This document shows positions 23,806 to 35,287 of a DNA stretch of 64,000 nucleotides, piece after piece. The notes below the pieces were generated by a model that did not search any database, was not told where the DNA came from, and was given only the letters and a program-made list of their open reading frames with translations. The stretch is from Akebia trifoliata (Eukaryota; Streptophyta; Magnoliopsida; Ranunculales; Lardizabalaceae): positions 17,045,892 through 17,109,891 of the forward strand of contig CM030714.1 of assembly GCA_017979445.1 (NCBI GenBank), given 5' to 3'. Both the position numbers and the translations under genes were made by a program. The stretch's first letter is position 1. Every line of letters starts with the position of its first letter.

Positions 23806-23965
23806 GGTGCCACCGGCACCTACCGAAGGCATTCTGTCGGTCCCACCGACAGAATGGAGCTTCTGCCACCGACGAAGCTAAACAGCGCGAGAAATTTTAC
23901 ACTGTCGGCAGGACCGTCGGTCCCACCGACATCTGCCGATGTGTATTATGTCGGTTCCACCGACA
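23806..23965 (+). repeat. Hairpin array with GTCGGT/ACCGAC arms (left LTR of C)
   Basis: Four compact hairpins with 3-nt loops. 23806-23820: GGTGCC/GGCACC. 23830-23856: CATTCTGTCGGT/ACCGACAGAATG, a perfect 12-bp stem with loop CCC. 23905-23939: outer arms TCGGCAG/CTGCCGA around inner arms GTCGGT/ACCGAC. 23949-23965: TGTCGGT/ACCGACA with loop TCC. They lie about 730-890 bp after the TATA candidate. The function is unknown; RNA structure or DNA-binding sites are both possible. Confidence 0.85.
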
Positions 23966-26136
23966 GCATCTTGTTCCTGCCGCCGACAGCCACCGACAGA
24001 CACAGTTCTCTTCAGAACAGTGTTCTGACTTCTGGCTTCACCTCCTCACACCTTATACACTATTTTCCACCCTTTATTTCATTAAAAACATTAAAGTAAA
24101 TGTCCTCTTTAATTTTTACTTTCCATTTACTTTAAGTTCTTTAATGAAATTAAGGTTTTACCCCCCATTTCGGAACAATGGGAATGGTTTTAAGATCCAA
24201 ATCTCAAAGGATCGAAATCCGAATTTTGGTTTCAAGAACAAAACGTAATTTTCGACGTTTTCGGCAAGTTTTCAAAATGAAATAACTTTCGCGTTTCTTT
24301 GAATTAGATTACAAAAACTATATGGTGTCGAATCTCATGATCGAGACTTTCATTTCGAAAAACCCGTTTTAATTTCGAGAACTTTGAAAAATTGAGTTTC
24401 TGACACTTAGCCAAATTTTCACCAGCTTTCATGATTTTTAACAGCTTTTGCCCCGTGCATCATCGGGACCTTGTTTTTGAATAAACTTTGGTGGTTTTCA
24501 ATGGAAAGACCAAAAGAATGACTTTGAAGATTGAAAATGAATGGTTGATTTGAAAGGACGAAAAATGAGAATGTTGAGAGAATGGGAAAAGGGAATGAAA
24601 CGGTAAATTGTCAGAATCACACCCGAGGGGTGATGTCTGCCTTTTACATTGTATGTTGTGTGTAGGTTGGTGAAAGGATATCCAGGTTATTAATGAAAGG
24701 GTTGCATGTTTATTTCCGATTATGTTAGCGCGTGCGCTGAGTACTGTTATTTATTTTAGGCCGCGTGGCCACGGTTGCATGGTAGGAACTGGATATTCGT
24801 TCTCAACCCTGTTCTGTTAATTTCTCTTTTGTTTTAAATGAAAAATCATATATGTACGTAGCTATTTTGTGAGCTGTTAAAGGGTTTGTGAATGCCTGAA
24901 GGGATAGTGTGTCACATCATCCGGAGGGGTGCACTATCCTGGGATGTACGGTAGGGACCACCAAACTCATACGTGGTATGGGACGCGTATGAGAGTGGAG
25001 TCACAACTGGAATCCGGGTCCATTCCTTTCTTATCTTTACCAGTGAACGTGTATTGTAAAGGTGGTCGTATACGAGTGGAGTGTCATTTGGGAATCACAT
25101 GCACGCCTGATAGGCATAGACGAAGATGATTAGTCAGTGATCACTAACAATCTAGTAGTAGTCGAACGTTCTGACACATCGAAAAGAGACCCATTGCTTA
25201 CGGTCACGTCAAACGGCCAGCCTGAGCCGGATAAATGGTCACCAGTGTGGTAAGCGCAGCGACCGGCACAAAAATCAGGAACTAAAAGCCAGATTATGTT
25301 GTAACATCATGTCCCGACTGGGAGCGATCCAGTCGTGAATCCCAACTCTTTAATTCCAATACTCCACCACTTGTATTATGTATCTGTTGTTATATTTCGA
25401 ATTACAAACTGAGAAGCATGTTTATTATTTTAATGTTGTCAACATTATTTGCATAAAATGGAAAATGTATAATGAGTATGGATGATTGATGTTATGTGCA
25501 ATTTTTAAACTGTTTAGTTGCTCATCCCTGGCTATATGTACCAGTTGATCGTATTTTTATCTTGTAAAACCTTGCATGTATTAAAATGTCCAGTATGCTT
25601 TATTCGATCATGCTTAGGAAGGGTTATTAGTAGGAATTGGCTGTGGACTTGCTGGGTAACTTTCGTTACTCACCCTTTCCTTCCTATTTTTTTAGTTTCA
25701 GCACTTGCAGCTACCGAGACAGGCGTAGAGTCAGTATTGGAGGAGTATCTGGTCGATCAGATCGACGATCAGAGTTTATTGCCTGGTGAGCACTAGGGCC
25801 ACATCCCTTAGCGTTGTCAGTTTCATCCAGGATGTGTGTAGTTTTTGGATTGAGAGTTTAGGCCTATGTTAGAGTGAGAATGTTTTGGTAAGCCTGTATA
25901 TTGATAAATCTTCCGCACTCTGATCTACTTACATGTTAGATGTAATTAGTCTTCCGCTGTTATTTCCCTGCATCTACATTTTTATATATAGGTTTGTTAT
26001 AGATTGGTTTATCAGGTTTGTGTTCCGTGAAACGCTGACATAAACAGAGGAGATCATGCTGAAATTTCGAGGTGCCACCTAGTACCTTGAGGTTTGGTAT
26101 TGGGATTTGTGTTAGCGTTTGGCGGGGCGCCACAGA

Positions 26137-26148
26137 TGGTATCAGAGC
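26137..26148 (+). promoter_or_regulatory. Primer binding site of element C (tRNA-iMet type)
   Basis: TGGTATCAGAGC, two bases after the LTR. This is the standard plant LTR-retrotransposon site matching the 3' end of initiator tRNA-Met. Confidence 0.93.
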
Positions 26149-26492
26149 ACAATATTAGATCCGTATGGGATACAGATCCATTATGTTTTGGAGAATAGAC
26201 TGATACCACAGGCATTAGAGATAATTATAGAGCGTCACTAGGAATCCGATGTCCGAGCTTATCAGTGGTTCCGTATTGGGATTACGAGCTCTCCCGTGTC
26301 TAGAAGTCCGTAGAGCTTAGTAAGTCTAAGATAAGATTCTAGGTTCATTCTACAGTAATGAAAATGGTGTTCATTACTAGATTCCGTATTATAATCATGG
26401 TTAATGCTTTCGTAAAAATGATGTTGACATGGATCTAAGGAGTACCTTGCTTCTGATAAATAGTAGATTACTGAACTCGCAGGTTAGGAAAG

Positions 26493-27674
26493 ATGCAAGG
26501 AAGTAGAGTTACAACTGGACCCATGACAAGGAGTCAGACTGGTGGGGAAGACCTACCGGGGTCGAGTAAACTCACCAAGATAGAACAATTAATAGAAGCA
26601 GTCTCGGAATTATCCCATAGTCAAGCACGCATGGAAAAGAGACAATCAGAGATGTTTGAGGCTCAAATGATTATGGTGGGACAACTAGCAAAGAGATTAG
26701 AGAAGATAGAAGAAAAGCTCGACCACTATTTTAAGGATGAATCCCAAAAGAACCATAGAGTAGATATCCCAGCACAGGGAGGATTACGAGAAGAAATAAG
26801 GATAATACAATCATCGCCTCCAAGCCTATTTGAAGAAGGAGAGTTAGGATCCAACAAGAGACAGACAATTTCGAAACTAGTAGGGTCACGGAGAAAACGA
26901 CCATACATAAGTAGCGAGACTATAGAAATACCCGTTCAAGAAATGAAGGAGTTTTGTAGGAAGCAACAACATATAATACTAAATCGATCGAAAGAAAAAG
27001 TGATAGCGTGTTATGAATGTGGTAAGTTGGGACACACAGGGGTGCAACGCTCAGGTCCACGTCGACCGATTAAAGATGCGTGGCTCAGAAGGATGTTAGA
27101 TGGGCAAGTTCAAGGAACAATAAGGCCACCGGATTTTAACAAGATCGATGACATGCTTATACCATCACAAGCAGACCAAACTAGTGGTCGTAAACGGGAA
27201 GGGATGGAATTACAGACGTGCCAGGGACAGACCAGTCAACCCTCGACTTCTCTTCCCTCCAGACCAGACCTGGCCAAGAGGCCGATGTATTCGAAGCCAA
27301 CTGCTTCTGGACCAACGTATGCACAGTATGGAGCTACTACACCACCGAGTTGCGGGGTACCCTCATCACTGAGCTATAGAGTGGTTGGAACTCCAACGAG
27401 GCTAGTAGGGCCAAGAGTACCAACGAGACATACCCAGAGGTTCCGGACTTCAGCTTACCAACGGTTCACTCTACAGAAATCTACGAAGACGAAATCGTTG
27501 ACATGTTTCGCATGTGGTCAGGTGGGACATATCGTGAGAGAATGTCATCTATCACAGTCGCAGGCAGGGATTGTGACCCAAGAGGAACCGACTGTCTCCG
27601 ACACTGTCTTAGAAGGTACGATTTTTAATTATGATGTTAGAAATTGGGGTTCTATTCAATATTGCTTCCTTTAG
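26493..27674 (+). CDS. gag-like protein of element C, 393 aa, lacking the gag core
   Basis: An intact frame begins MQGSRVTTGPMTRSQ. Residues about 26-85 are Glu/Lys-rich and likely a coiled coil, useful for self-assembly. A first zinc knuckle CYECGKLGH starts at Cys173 with Cys176 and His181, but the fourth ligand at 186 is Arg. A Pro/Ser/Thr-rich stretch follows, then a perfect second knuckle CFACGQVGHIVREC (Cys338, Cys341, His346, Cys351). The capsid-like gag core that D and E keep between the two knuckles is missing (junction near residues 240-246). It probably binds RNA, and possibly element RNA, but whether it forms particles is doubtful. It is the only long open frame of the element. 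Confidence 0.8.
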   Translation: MQGSRVTTGPMTRSQTGGEDLPGSSKLTKIEQLIEAVSELSHSQARMEKRQSEMFEAQMIMVGQLAKRLEKIEEKLDHYFKDESQKNHRVDIPAQGGLREEIRIIQSSPPSLFEEGELGSNKRQTISKLVGSRRKRPYISSETIEIPVQEMKEFCRKQQHIILNRSKEKVIACYECGKLGHTGVQRSGPRRPIKDAWLRRMLDGQVQGTIRPPDFNKIDDMLIPSQADQTSGRKREGMELQTCQGQTSQPSTSLPSRPDLAKRPMYSKPTASGPTYAQYGATTPPSCGVPSSLSYRVVGTPTRLVGPRVPTRHTQRFRTSAYQRFTLQKSTKTKSLTCFACGQVGHIVRECHLSQSQAGIVTQEEPTVSDTVLEGTIFNYDVRNWGSIQYCFL

Positions 27675-29278
27675 ATCATATATTGTTGCTAAGATTTGCA
27701 CACTTATTGGAGCCAGTAATTTATTGGGACGGATCTAGTAATCAAACTAGTTACACCACTATCGAAAAAGTTGTGGAGAACTATGGGACAAAGAATGTTG
27801 AGGAGATAGGCACAGTTAGGTAAGGTAGGAAGGGTAGTATGAGTAGAGATGTGTATTGTGGTATAAGTATATTCAAGACGTGATAATGATATGGTGTTGA
27901 GTATGTGTGAATTAAGGCTAAACGTAATTGTTAAAAAGTGAGATTAGAGTGATACCTTGGGGAGGAAAAATGAGGTTCTTTGAAGATTAAGTAGGAACCT
28001 ACAAAAGAAAAATTTATTAGGTATGCAATTGGAAATTGAAATTTTTGTGGATGACAAGAATGAACGAGTATTTTGAAGTAAAACTTGATGTGTAAAAGAT
28101 GCGCTTCATTAGGAGAAGTAAGAAATAAATTTCTGAATGGGGAAGCATGTTGAATTTGAAGATTGTATAAGTGAATAGTATTGTTAAAACGATTTGGAAT
28201 GACGATAGGAAAGAGTTAAGTAGAAAAATGTAGTCCTGACAACAAAGTGGATCAATATAAGATACGAGGAAGAATAATGTTGTGATAAGATTGCATTAAT
28301 GGTAACTTAAGAAAATTGTGAGAAGATAGATGAAGAAGGTAAGACAACGATACTGTTTATGAATTGAAATTCACGAGAGATAGTTTTGAGATTTGTCAGG
28401 ACTAATCATGGTACTATCAGTATTGGGTGATAAGTGGAGATATGTATGATCTAGGAAAAATATATAGTTACATGAATAAGAATTAATTGATATTACAATG
28501 ATATTTAAACAGTAGCCGGCCAATACGGTGATTTTGAGAGTAGGGAAAGAAGGCATGTGACTTGCGGCTTATGGTACCGTTTGAAATAGTTGAATGGATT
28601 TTAAGTAGGTTCACCGCGTGATCTATGTACTCTGCCGAAGAAGTGTTTGCCAGACCCTTCACACGTGATTAGTTTACGGGATCATTTAATTTATGTAAGA
28701 GTTACCCTCATGATTAAGATTTTTAAATCACGAAGATTATGACAAAGGCCTTGAGGAGATATTACGGTAAGTAGAACTTGGAGTATCAAGTCTAATGAAG
28801 AGATATCGGTATTGGGAGTAAGGGCGTTGATGAGGATGGCAAAGTTAGTATTAGTAAATACTTGCACGATAGTAATAGCATGTTGTAGCAAGACCGCATA
28901 TTGAGGAGTAATGTGCATTGAGAGTACAAGTACGCATAATAGGCGATATAGTTGGTAAGGAAAACAATGACAAACGATAGAAGAGGTATGAAGGAATTAT
29001 TGATAGAAATTGGTGGGAAATCGATATGATGTGAGTAGATTGTATTTGATGATTATACAAATGATAAATTAGTTGGGGCATGAGAATGATTTGGAGTGAT
29101 TAATTGATGGATGTATTGGGTTGATGAAAAAAAAATAGGTGACATAAGGTTTATAAATTGGAAATGAGATTTGCTTAGAACCGAGGGTAGAAGATAATGA
29201 AAGATAAGTATCGCTTGTTATATATGACGAAAAAGTTCGATAAGATATGATTCAAATTTCGAGGACGAAATTTTTATT
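27675..29278 (+). other. Internal region of element C after gag, non-coding, trace of pol
   Basis: AT-rich and closed in all frames. Near 28570-28605 a short stretch reads RLMVPFEIVEWI, like the FIGPFEI-ERIG block at the C terminus of gypsy integrases. The rest aligns with the equivalent stretch of A (35681-37362), but no enzyme motif can be seen. Confidence 0.7.
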
Positions 29279-29291
29279 AAGGGGGGGAGAA
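29279..29291 (+). promoter_or_regulatory. Polypurine tract of element C
   Basis: AAGGGGGGGAGAA directly before the right LTR, preceded by TTCGAGGACGAAATTTTTATT, as is common in plant chromovirus elements. Confidence 0.9.
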
Positions 29292-32200
29292 TGTAACACC
29301 CCGGATTTTCAACTCATATCTCGAGAAAATTAAATAGTGAGATTTGGAAGAAAATATCGAAGGAGAGACTTAGAGTAAAATACTCGGATCTTGTTATGAT
29401 TAATTTCGAGGAAAATCAACTTCGCCATTAGATTCAAAAGGATTGAAATATATACATTAGCCTGTAAGCAAGTCCGAATTCGAATTCGGATAGAGAAGTT
29501 ATAGAATCCTCGAATTTCGTGTTAAGTGGGACCCAAAACAGTGGAATTTCGTTAGAGCGAGAATCAAAAAGATTTGATGATACCATTAGATCCGAATCGA
29601 AAAATTATTCGAAATGGTATATTCGTTTGTCGTTTTTCGAGTCCGAATAGTTAAGTTACGATCGAAACTAGAAATAAGGGGGAAATTACAAGTATGCCCT
29701 TAGCTGTGTTATAAAAGAAAATCTGTTTTTCTTTTATTTCATTTTTCTCTCATTCTCTAAGAAACCCAAACGACAGCCACTTTCAACCCAAGGGTTTCGA
29801 CCCATTCCCTTCAAGTTCTAGCCCGAACGAAGCCGAGTTGAACCTCGACGAAGAAGACAAAGTTGTCGGCCACGTCGAGAGCTACAACTTCACCACCTTT
29901 GGTTGTTCATTCTTGTTCGTTTTCTCCATCCTCCATCAAAAATCAGCCGGGTAGCTCGAGTAAACCTCCACACATTCCATCCGAGGGCTTCATCAAGTTA
30001 GGAACTAGGTATATACTTCATTGTAGAAGCGAAGGAGAACGTCATTGTCGGATACCTTGCAAACCCTCGCTCGTTTCGCATCCAAGTCAGCCCAACCTCG
30101 ACTCTTGAGCCATCCAACCTTGAGTTGTAGTGCTAGCTTGTACCCTTGGCGTCCACAACCAAGTAAGGGACTTCCAATTCTTATTGGTAGCTTTAGATTT
30201 CCGAAATGTGCATTTAGGGTTTTAAAACAAAACTTATTGTTTGCATTTAAATCATAGAAATTTGTGTTTGTTTCAAATTCATGGTAGAGGTGGGTGTTTT
30301 GCTTATGTTTGATCGAATCTTGATAACAAAAGTGGGTGGGTAGAATGGTTCGAAGAATGAAAAAGGAAATCGAAAAAGGGATCGAAAAACCCAAAAATCG
30401 CGAGTGAGGTTCAGGCTGTAGGCGGGTAGGGTCGGTGCCACCGGCACCTACCGAAGGCATTCTGTCGGTCCCACCGACAGAATGGAGCTTCTGCCACCGA
30501 CGAAGCTAAACAGCGCGAGAAATTTTACACTGTCGGCAGGACCGTCGGTCCCACCGACATCTGCCGATGTGTATTATGTCGGTTCCACCGACAGCATCTT
30601 GTTCCTGCCGCCGACAGCCACCGACAGACACAGTTCTCTTCAGAACAGTGTTCTGACTTCTGGCTTCACCTCCTCACACCTTATACACTATTTTCCACCA
30701 CCCTTTATTTCATTAAAAACATTAAAGTAAATGTCCTCTTTAATTTTTACTTTCCATTTACTTTAAGTTCTTTAATGAAATTAAGGTTTTACCCCCCATT
30801 TCGGAACAATGGGAATGGTTTTAAGATCCAAATCTCAAAGGATCGAAATCCGAATTTTGGTTTCAAGAACAAAACGTAATTTTCGACGTTTTCGGCAAGT
30901 TTTCAAAATGAAATAACTTTCGCGTTTCTTTGAATTAGATTACAAAAACTATATGGTGTCGAATCTCACGATCGAGACTTTCATTTCGAAAAACCCGTTT
31001 TTAATTTCGAGAACTTTGAAAAATTGAGTTTCTGACACTTAGCCAAATTTTCACCAGCTTTCATGATTTTTAACAGCTTTTGCCCCGTGCATCATCGGGA
31101 CCTTGTTTTTGAATAAACTTTGGTGGTTTTCAATGGAAAGACCAAAAGAATGACTTTGGAAGATTGAAAATGAATGGTTGATTTGAAAGGACGAAAAATG
31201 AGAATGTCGAGAGAATGGGAAAAGGGAATGAAACGGTAAATTGTCAGAATCACACCCGAGGGGTGATGTCTGCCTTTTACATTGTATGTTGTGTGTAGGT
31301 TGGTGAAAGGATATCCAGGTTATTAATGAAAGGGTTGCATGTTTATTTCCGATTATGTTAGCGCGTGCGCTGAGTACTGTTGTTTATTTTTAGGCCGCGT
31401 GGCCACGGTTGCATGGTAGGAACTGGATATTCGTTCTCAATCCTGTTCTGTTAATTTCTCTTTTGTTTTAAATGAAAAATCATATATGTACGTAGCTATT
31501 TTGTGAGCTGTTAAAGGGTTTGTGAATGCCTGAAGGGATAGTGTGTCACATCATCCGGAGGGGTGCACTATCCTGGGATGTACGGTAGGGACCACCAAAC
31601 TCATACGTGGTATGGGACGCGTATGAGAGTGGAGTCACAACTGGAATCCGGGTCCATTCCTTTCTTATCTTTACCAGTGAACGTGTATTGTAAAGGTGGT
31701 CGTATACGAGTGGAGTGTCATTTGGGAATCACATGCACGCCTGATAGGCATAGACGAAGATGATTAGTCAGTGATCACTAACAATCTAGTAGTAGTCGAA
31801 CGTTCTGACACATCGAAAAGAGACCCATTGCTTACGGTCACGTCAAACGGCCAGCCTGAGCCGGATAAATGGTCACCAGTGTGGTAAGCGCAGCGACCGG
31901 CCACAAAATCAGGAACTAAAAGCCAGATTTATGTTGTAACATCATGTCCCGACTGGGAGCGATCCAGTCGTGAATCCCAACTCTTTAATTCCAATACTCC
32001 ACCACTTGTATTATGTATCTGTTGTTATATTTCGAATTACAAACTGAGAAGCATGTTTATTATTTTAATGTTGTCAACATTATTTGCATAAAATGGAAAA
32101 TGTATAATGAGTATGGATGATTGATGTTATGTGCAATTTTTAAACTGTTTAGTTGCTCATCCCTGGCTATATGTACCAGTTGATCGTATTTTTATCTTGT

Positions 32201-32771
32201 AAAACCTTGCATGTATTAAAATGTCCAGTATGCTTTATTCGATCATGCTTAGGAAGGGTTATTAGTAGGAATTGGCTGTGGACTTGCTGGGTAACTTTCG
32301 TTACTCACCCTTTCTTCCTTCCTATTTTTTTAGTTTCAGCACTTGCAGCTACCGAGACAGGCGTAAGTCAGTATTGGAGGAGTATCTGGTCGATCAGATC
32401 GACGATCAGAGTTTATTGCCTGGTGAGCACTAGGGCCACATCCCTTAGCGTTGTCAGTTTCATCCAGGATGTGTGTAGTTTTTGGATTGAGAGTTTAGGC
32501 CTATGTTAGAGTGAGAATGTTTTGGTAAGCCTGTATATTGATAAATCTTCCGCACTCTGATCTACTTACATGTTAGATGTAATTAGTATTCCGCTGTTAT
32601 TTCCCTGCATCTACATTTTTATATATAGGTTTGTTATAGATTGGTTTATCAGGTTTGTGTTCCGTGAAACGCTGACATAAACAGAGGAGATCATGCTGAA
32701 ATTTCGAGGTGCCACCTAGTACCTTGAGGTTTGGTATTGGGATTTGTGTTAGCGTTTGGCGGGGCGCCACA
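29292..32771 (+). repeat. Right LTR of element C
   Basis: 3480 bp, nearly identical to the left LTR. The TATA candidate is at 29710-29717. The hairpin array recurs unchanged at 30434-30593, with the 12-bp stem at 30458-30484. Confidence 0.95.
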
Positions 32772-33295
32772 GATACATAATACACAATGGTGGAGTATTA
32801 GAATTAGAAAGTTGGGATTCACGACTGGATCGCACCCAGTCGGGAGATGATGTTACAATTCTTCTCTGGCTTTTAGTTCCTGATTTTGTGGTCGGTCGCT
32901 GCACTTACCACGTTTGGTTGACCATTTATCCGGCTCAGGTGGGCCGTTTGACTTGATCGTAAGCAATGGGTCTTTTTTCGATGTGTCAGAACGTTCGACT
33001 ATTATAGATTGTTAGTGATCACTGACTAATCAACTTCGTCTATGCCTATCAGGCGTGTATGTGATTCCCAAATATACAAACCATTCATATACGATCACCT
33101 TTACATTACAAGTTCACTGGTATAGATAGAGAGGAATATCCCGGATTCCAATTGTGACTCCACTCTCATACGCGTCCCATACCACGTATGAGCTTGGTGG
33201 TCCCTACCATACATCCCAGGATAGTACACCACTCCGGATGATATGACGCACTATCCCTTCAGGCATTCACAAACTCTTTAACAGCTCACAAAATA

Positions 33296-33302
33296 GTTAC
33301 AT

Positions 33303-33363
<61 letters not shown>

Positions 33364-33367
33364 TATT
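33296..33367. repeat. (AT)n microsatellite in solo LTR B
   Basis: A run of about 70 bp of AT/TA. The same LTR site has short AT runs in C (about 24849) and expanded runs in A (38070-38108) and D (59291-59323). Confidence 0.9.
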
Positions 33368-34187
33368 ATTTTCATTTGAAAACAAAAAGAAATTAACAAT
33401 ACAAGGTTGAGAATAGATATCCATTTTTCCTACCATGCAAGTGTGTACCACTTGGCCTAAAATAAATAATAAAACGAAACGTAAACAGTGCCTCACGCTA
33501 ACAGAAATTTAAATAAACATGCAACCAATAATATTATCCCTGGATATCTGTCCAACAATATTATCCCTGGATATCTGTTCACCAACTTGCACACAACACA
33601 ACAACGTAAAATGCAGACATCACCCCTCGGGTGTGACTTTGACATTTTACCGTTTCATACCCTTTTTTCCTTTTTCTGATTTTTACAGTTTTCAATCTCT
33701 TTATAAAATATCCATTTTCTGATATTCATCAACTCAATATGAGTTCATTGAATATTAAATCACATTTTTCAACTACAGAATTTATTTCTATCAATAATAT
33801 TGAAAAAAAAATACAAAATTTCATATCAAAATGGGGTCCGAGCACTGCACAAGACCCAATTTATGGAAATAACCCGTTAAAATACCCTATCCACGTATAA
33901 TTTATTAAAAATACAATTAAACATATCAAACATGTAATTTCTAGCGTGAATTTTTGAAATAACAAAAGAATTCTTTATTTTAGAAATACATTCAAATTTT
34001 TTTCGATAAAATCCTAAGTGTAATTTTAACAATCTACGATTATTAATAGAAATTGAGAGTTCCTTACAATTTCCAGGCGAAAGGATCGAAACACATGTGC
34101 AGAAATCGATGCGATCAGCACGGAAATCGAGACAGATTGAAATTTAAAGTGACTGATTTTTGAATCTGGCCTAGTGGTTTTGAAGAT

Positions 34188-34545
34188 CTCGACGCCGTCG
34201 TCCTTTCTCCCTTCTGCGACGGAGTACGATTTGACCCCGAAACCGATGAAATTCGGGGTCAAAGTTTTCAAAATTCCCATATATAAATACGACTGATTTT
34301 GATGATATCGGGTAAAATAGAAAGTGAAACGAAAAAAGGTTAGGTGGGTTTTGTAGATGTCGAGGCTGCAAACGTTTCTCTCTTCTACGTCAAAAGACGG
34401 TTTGACCTAGAAACGGACGAAATTCGAGGATAAAGTTTTGAAATTTTCGTATCTAAATATGGCTGATTTTGATGATACCAAATGAAAGAGAAGATGAAAT
34501 GAAGAGTTTTTGGGTGATTTTTATAAAAGACGAAGCTGCGGATCT
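34188..34545. repeat. ~170-bp tandem duplication inside solo LTR B
   Basis: The block with CTTCTGCGACGG ... TTTGACC ... GATGAAATTCGGGGTCAAAG (from 34188) recurs about 170 bp later with CTTCTACGTC ... TTTGACC ... GACGAAATTCGAGGATAAAG. D and E have one copy at this LTR position, so the duplication is private to B or its close kin. Confidence 0.8.
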
Positions 34546-35287
34546 TTTTCCCTTCTATGGTAGTCATCGACGGCGAGCCGTTTGCAAGAGATCTGAGGTA
34601 GAAGATCGAAGAAAAAATAAATTTTCATTTATATAAATCGCGGCTATTTGGGTGGGTTGGAGGAAACGAAGTTATAAAAAAAAATTAAAAATTTTTATTT
34701 ATATAAAATTTGGGACGAATTCGGTATTTTGTCAATTATTTTGATCGACGATAACTTGACCATCCAGACTCCAAAACTGACAAATGAATACTCTATTTCG
34801 CCTAATTTTTCATTCCAGATCTAATGGTACAGTCAATTTCTATAAATTATGTCTTCATAAAAAATTTACATTTTTGGCCTCAGGTGACCTCTAAACTTGA
34901 TGTCGTTTTCGTTTTTGACGATAATTCGACTTCCTGATCTCCAAAAATGATAAATAAATAGTTCATGTTCAATAATTTTTTGTTATGAACCCAATGGTAT
35001 GATCGAATCTTAACAATTCTTTCTCTACCAATAAGTCACTATTTTAGCCTGGTCCGACCCGGTAATCGAGGATTTTACAACTTTTATATTCGTACTCGCA
35101 TTTAAGCATGCTTATAGGTTAAAATATGTTTTTTGATCATTTTGAATCCAATTGTGAGGTCAGATTCCATTAAAAATTATTAGAAACATCCTAAAATTTT
35201 ACCCCTAAGTCCCACTTTTAAGATTTTCTTAAAATTTCACTATTTATTTCTTTCTCGAGATACGAATTGAAAATTTGAGATTTTACA

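Larger units (their letters stand above)
22661..26134 (+). repeat. Left LTR of element C
   Basis: 3474 bp, TGTAACACCCCGG to GGGGCGCCACA. It holds a TATA box at 23079-23086 and the hairpin array at 23806-23965. The open frames 23233-23478, 23415-23627 and 23854-24099 recur in the right LTR and are LTR sequence. Confidence 0.95.
22661..32771 (+). mobile_element. Element C: young gag-only Ty3/gypsy element with 3.5-kb LTRs
   Basis: 10,111 bp with perfect structure: LTR (22661-26134), PBS (26137-26148), a gag-like gene (26493-27674), a non-coding stretch (27675-29278), PPT (29279-29291) and LTR (29292-32771). GATAC flanks it on both sides (22656-22660, 32772-32776). By eye the LTRs differ by roughly seven to nine substitutions and about as many short indels over 3.47 kb, so the insertion is recent. 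Almost 70% of the element is LTR. It has no protease, RT, RNase H or integrase core and must have used enzymes made elsewhere. Confidence 0.95.
21911..35287 (-). mobile_element. Solo LTR B (family of A/C/D/E), split by element C
   Basis: On the minus strand the LTR begins TGTAAAATCTCAAATTTTC at 35287 and ends GGCACCACA at 21911. Its own pieces are 21911-22660 and 32777-35287, together about 3.26 kb. TACAG flanks it at 21906-21910 and 35288-35292, and the gag of A resumes directly. No internal sequence is attached, so it is a solo LTR. It is closer to the LTRs of D and E than to those of A and C in its middle part. Confidence 0.93.

Noticed and set aside
23233..24099. Small frames of 70-82 codons with near-identical twins at 29863-30730
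   Set aside because: They are the two LTRs of element C; the pairing reflects LTR identity and not protein conservation.
24929..25796. Frames of 66 and 92 codons, twinned at 31563-32509
   Set aside because: LTR sequence of element C; the second is frameshifted between the two nearly identical copies, which argues against coding.
26137..26148. Possible tRNA gene fragment
   Set aside because: Only the 12-base primer binding site is present; no tRNA arms surround it.
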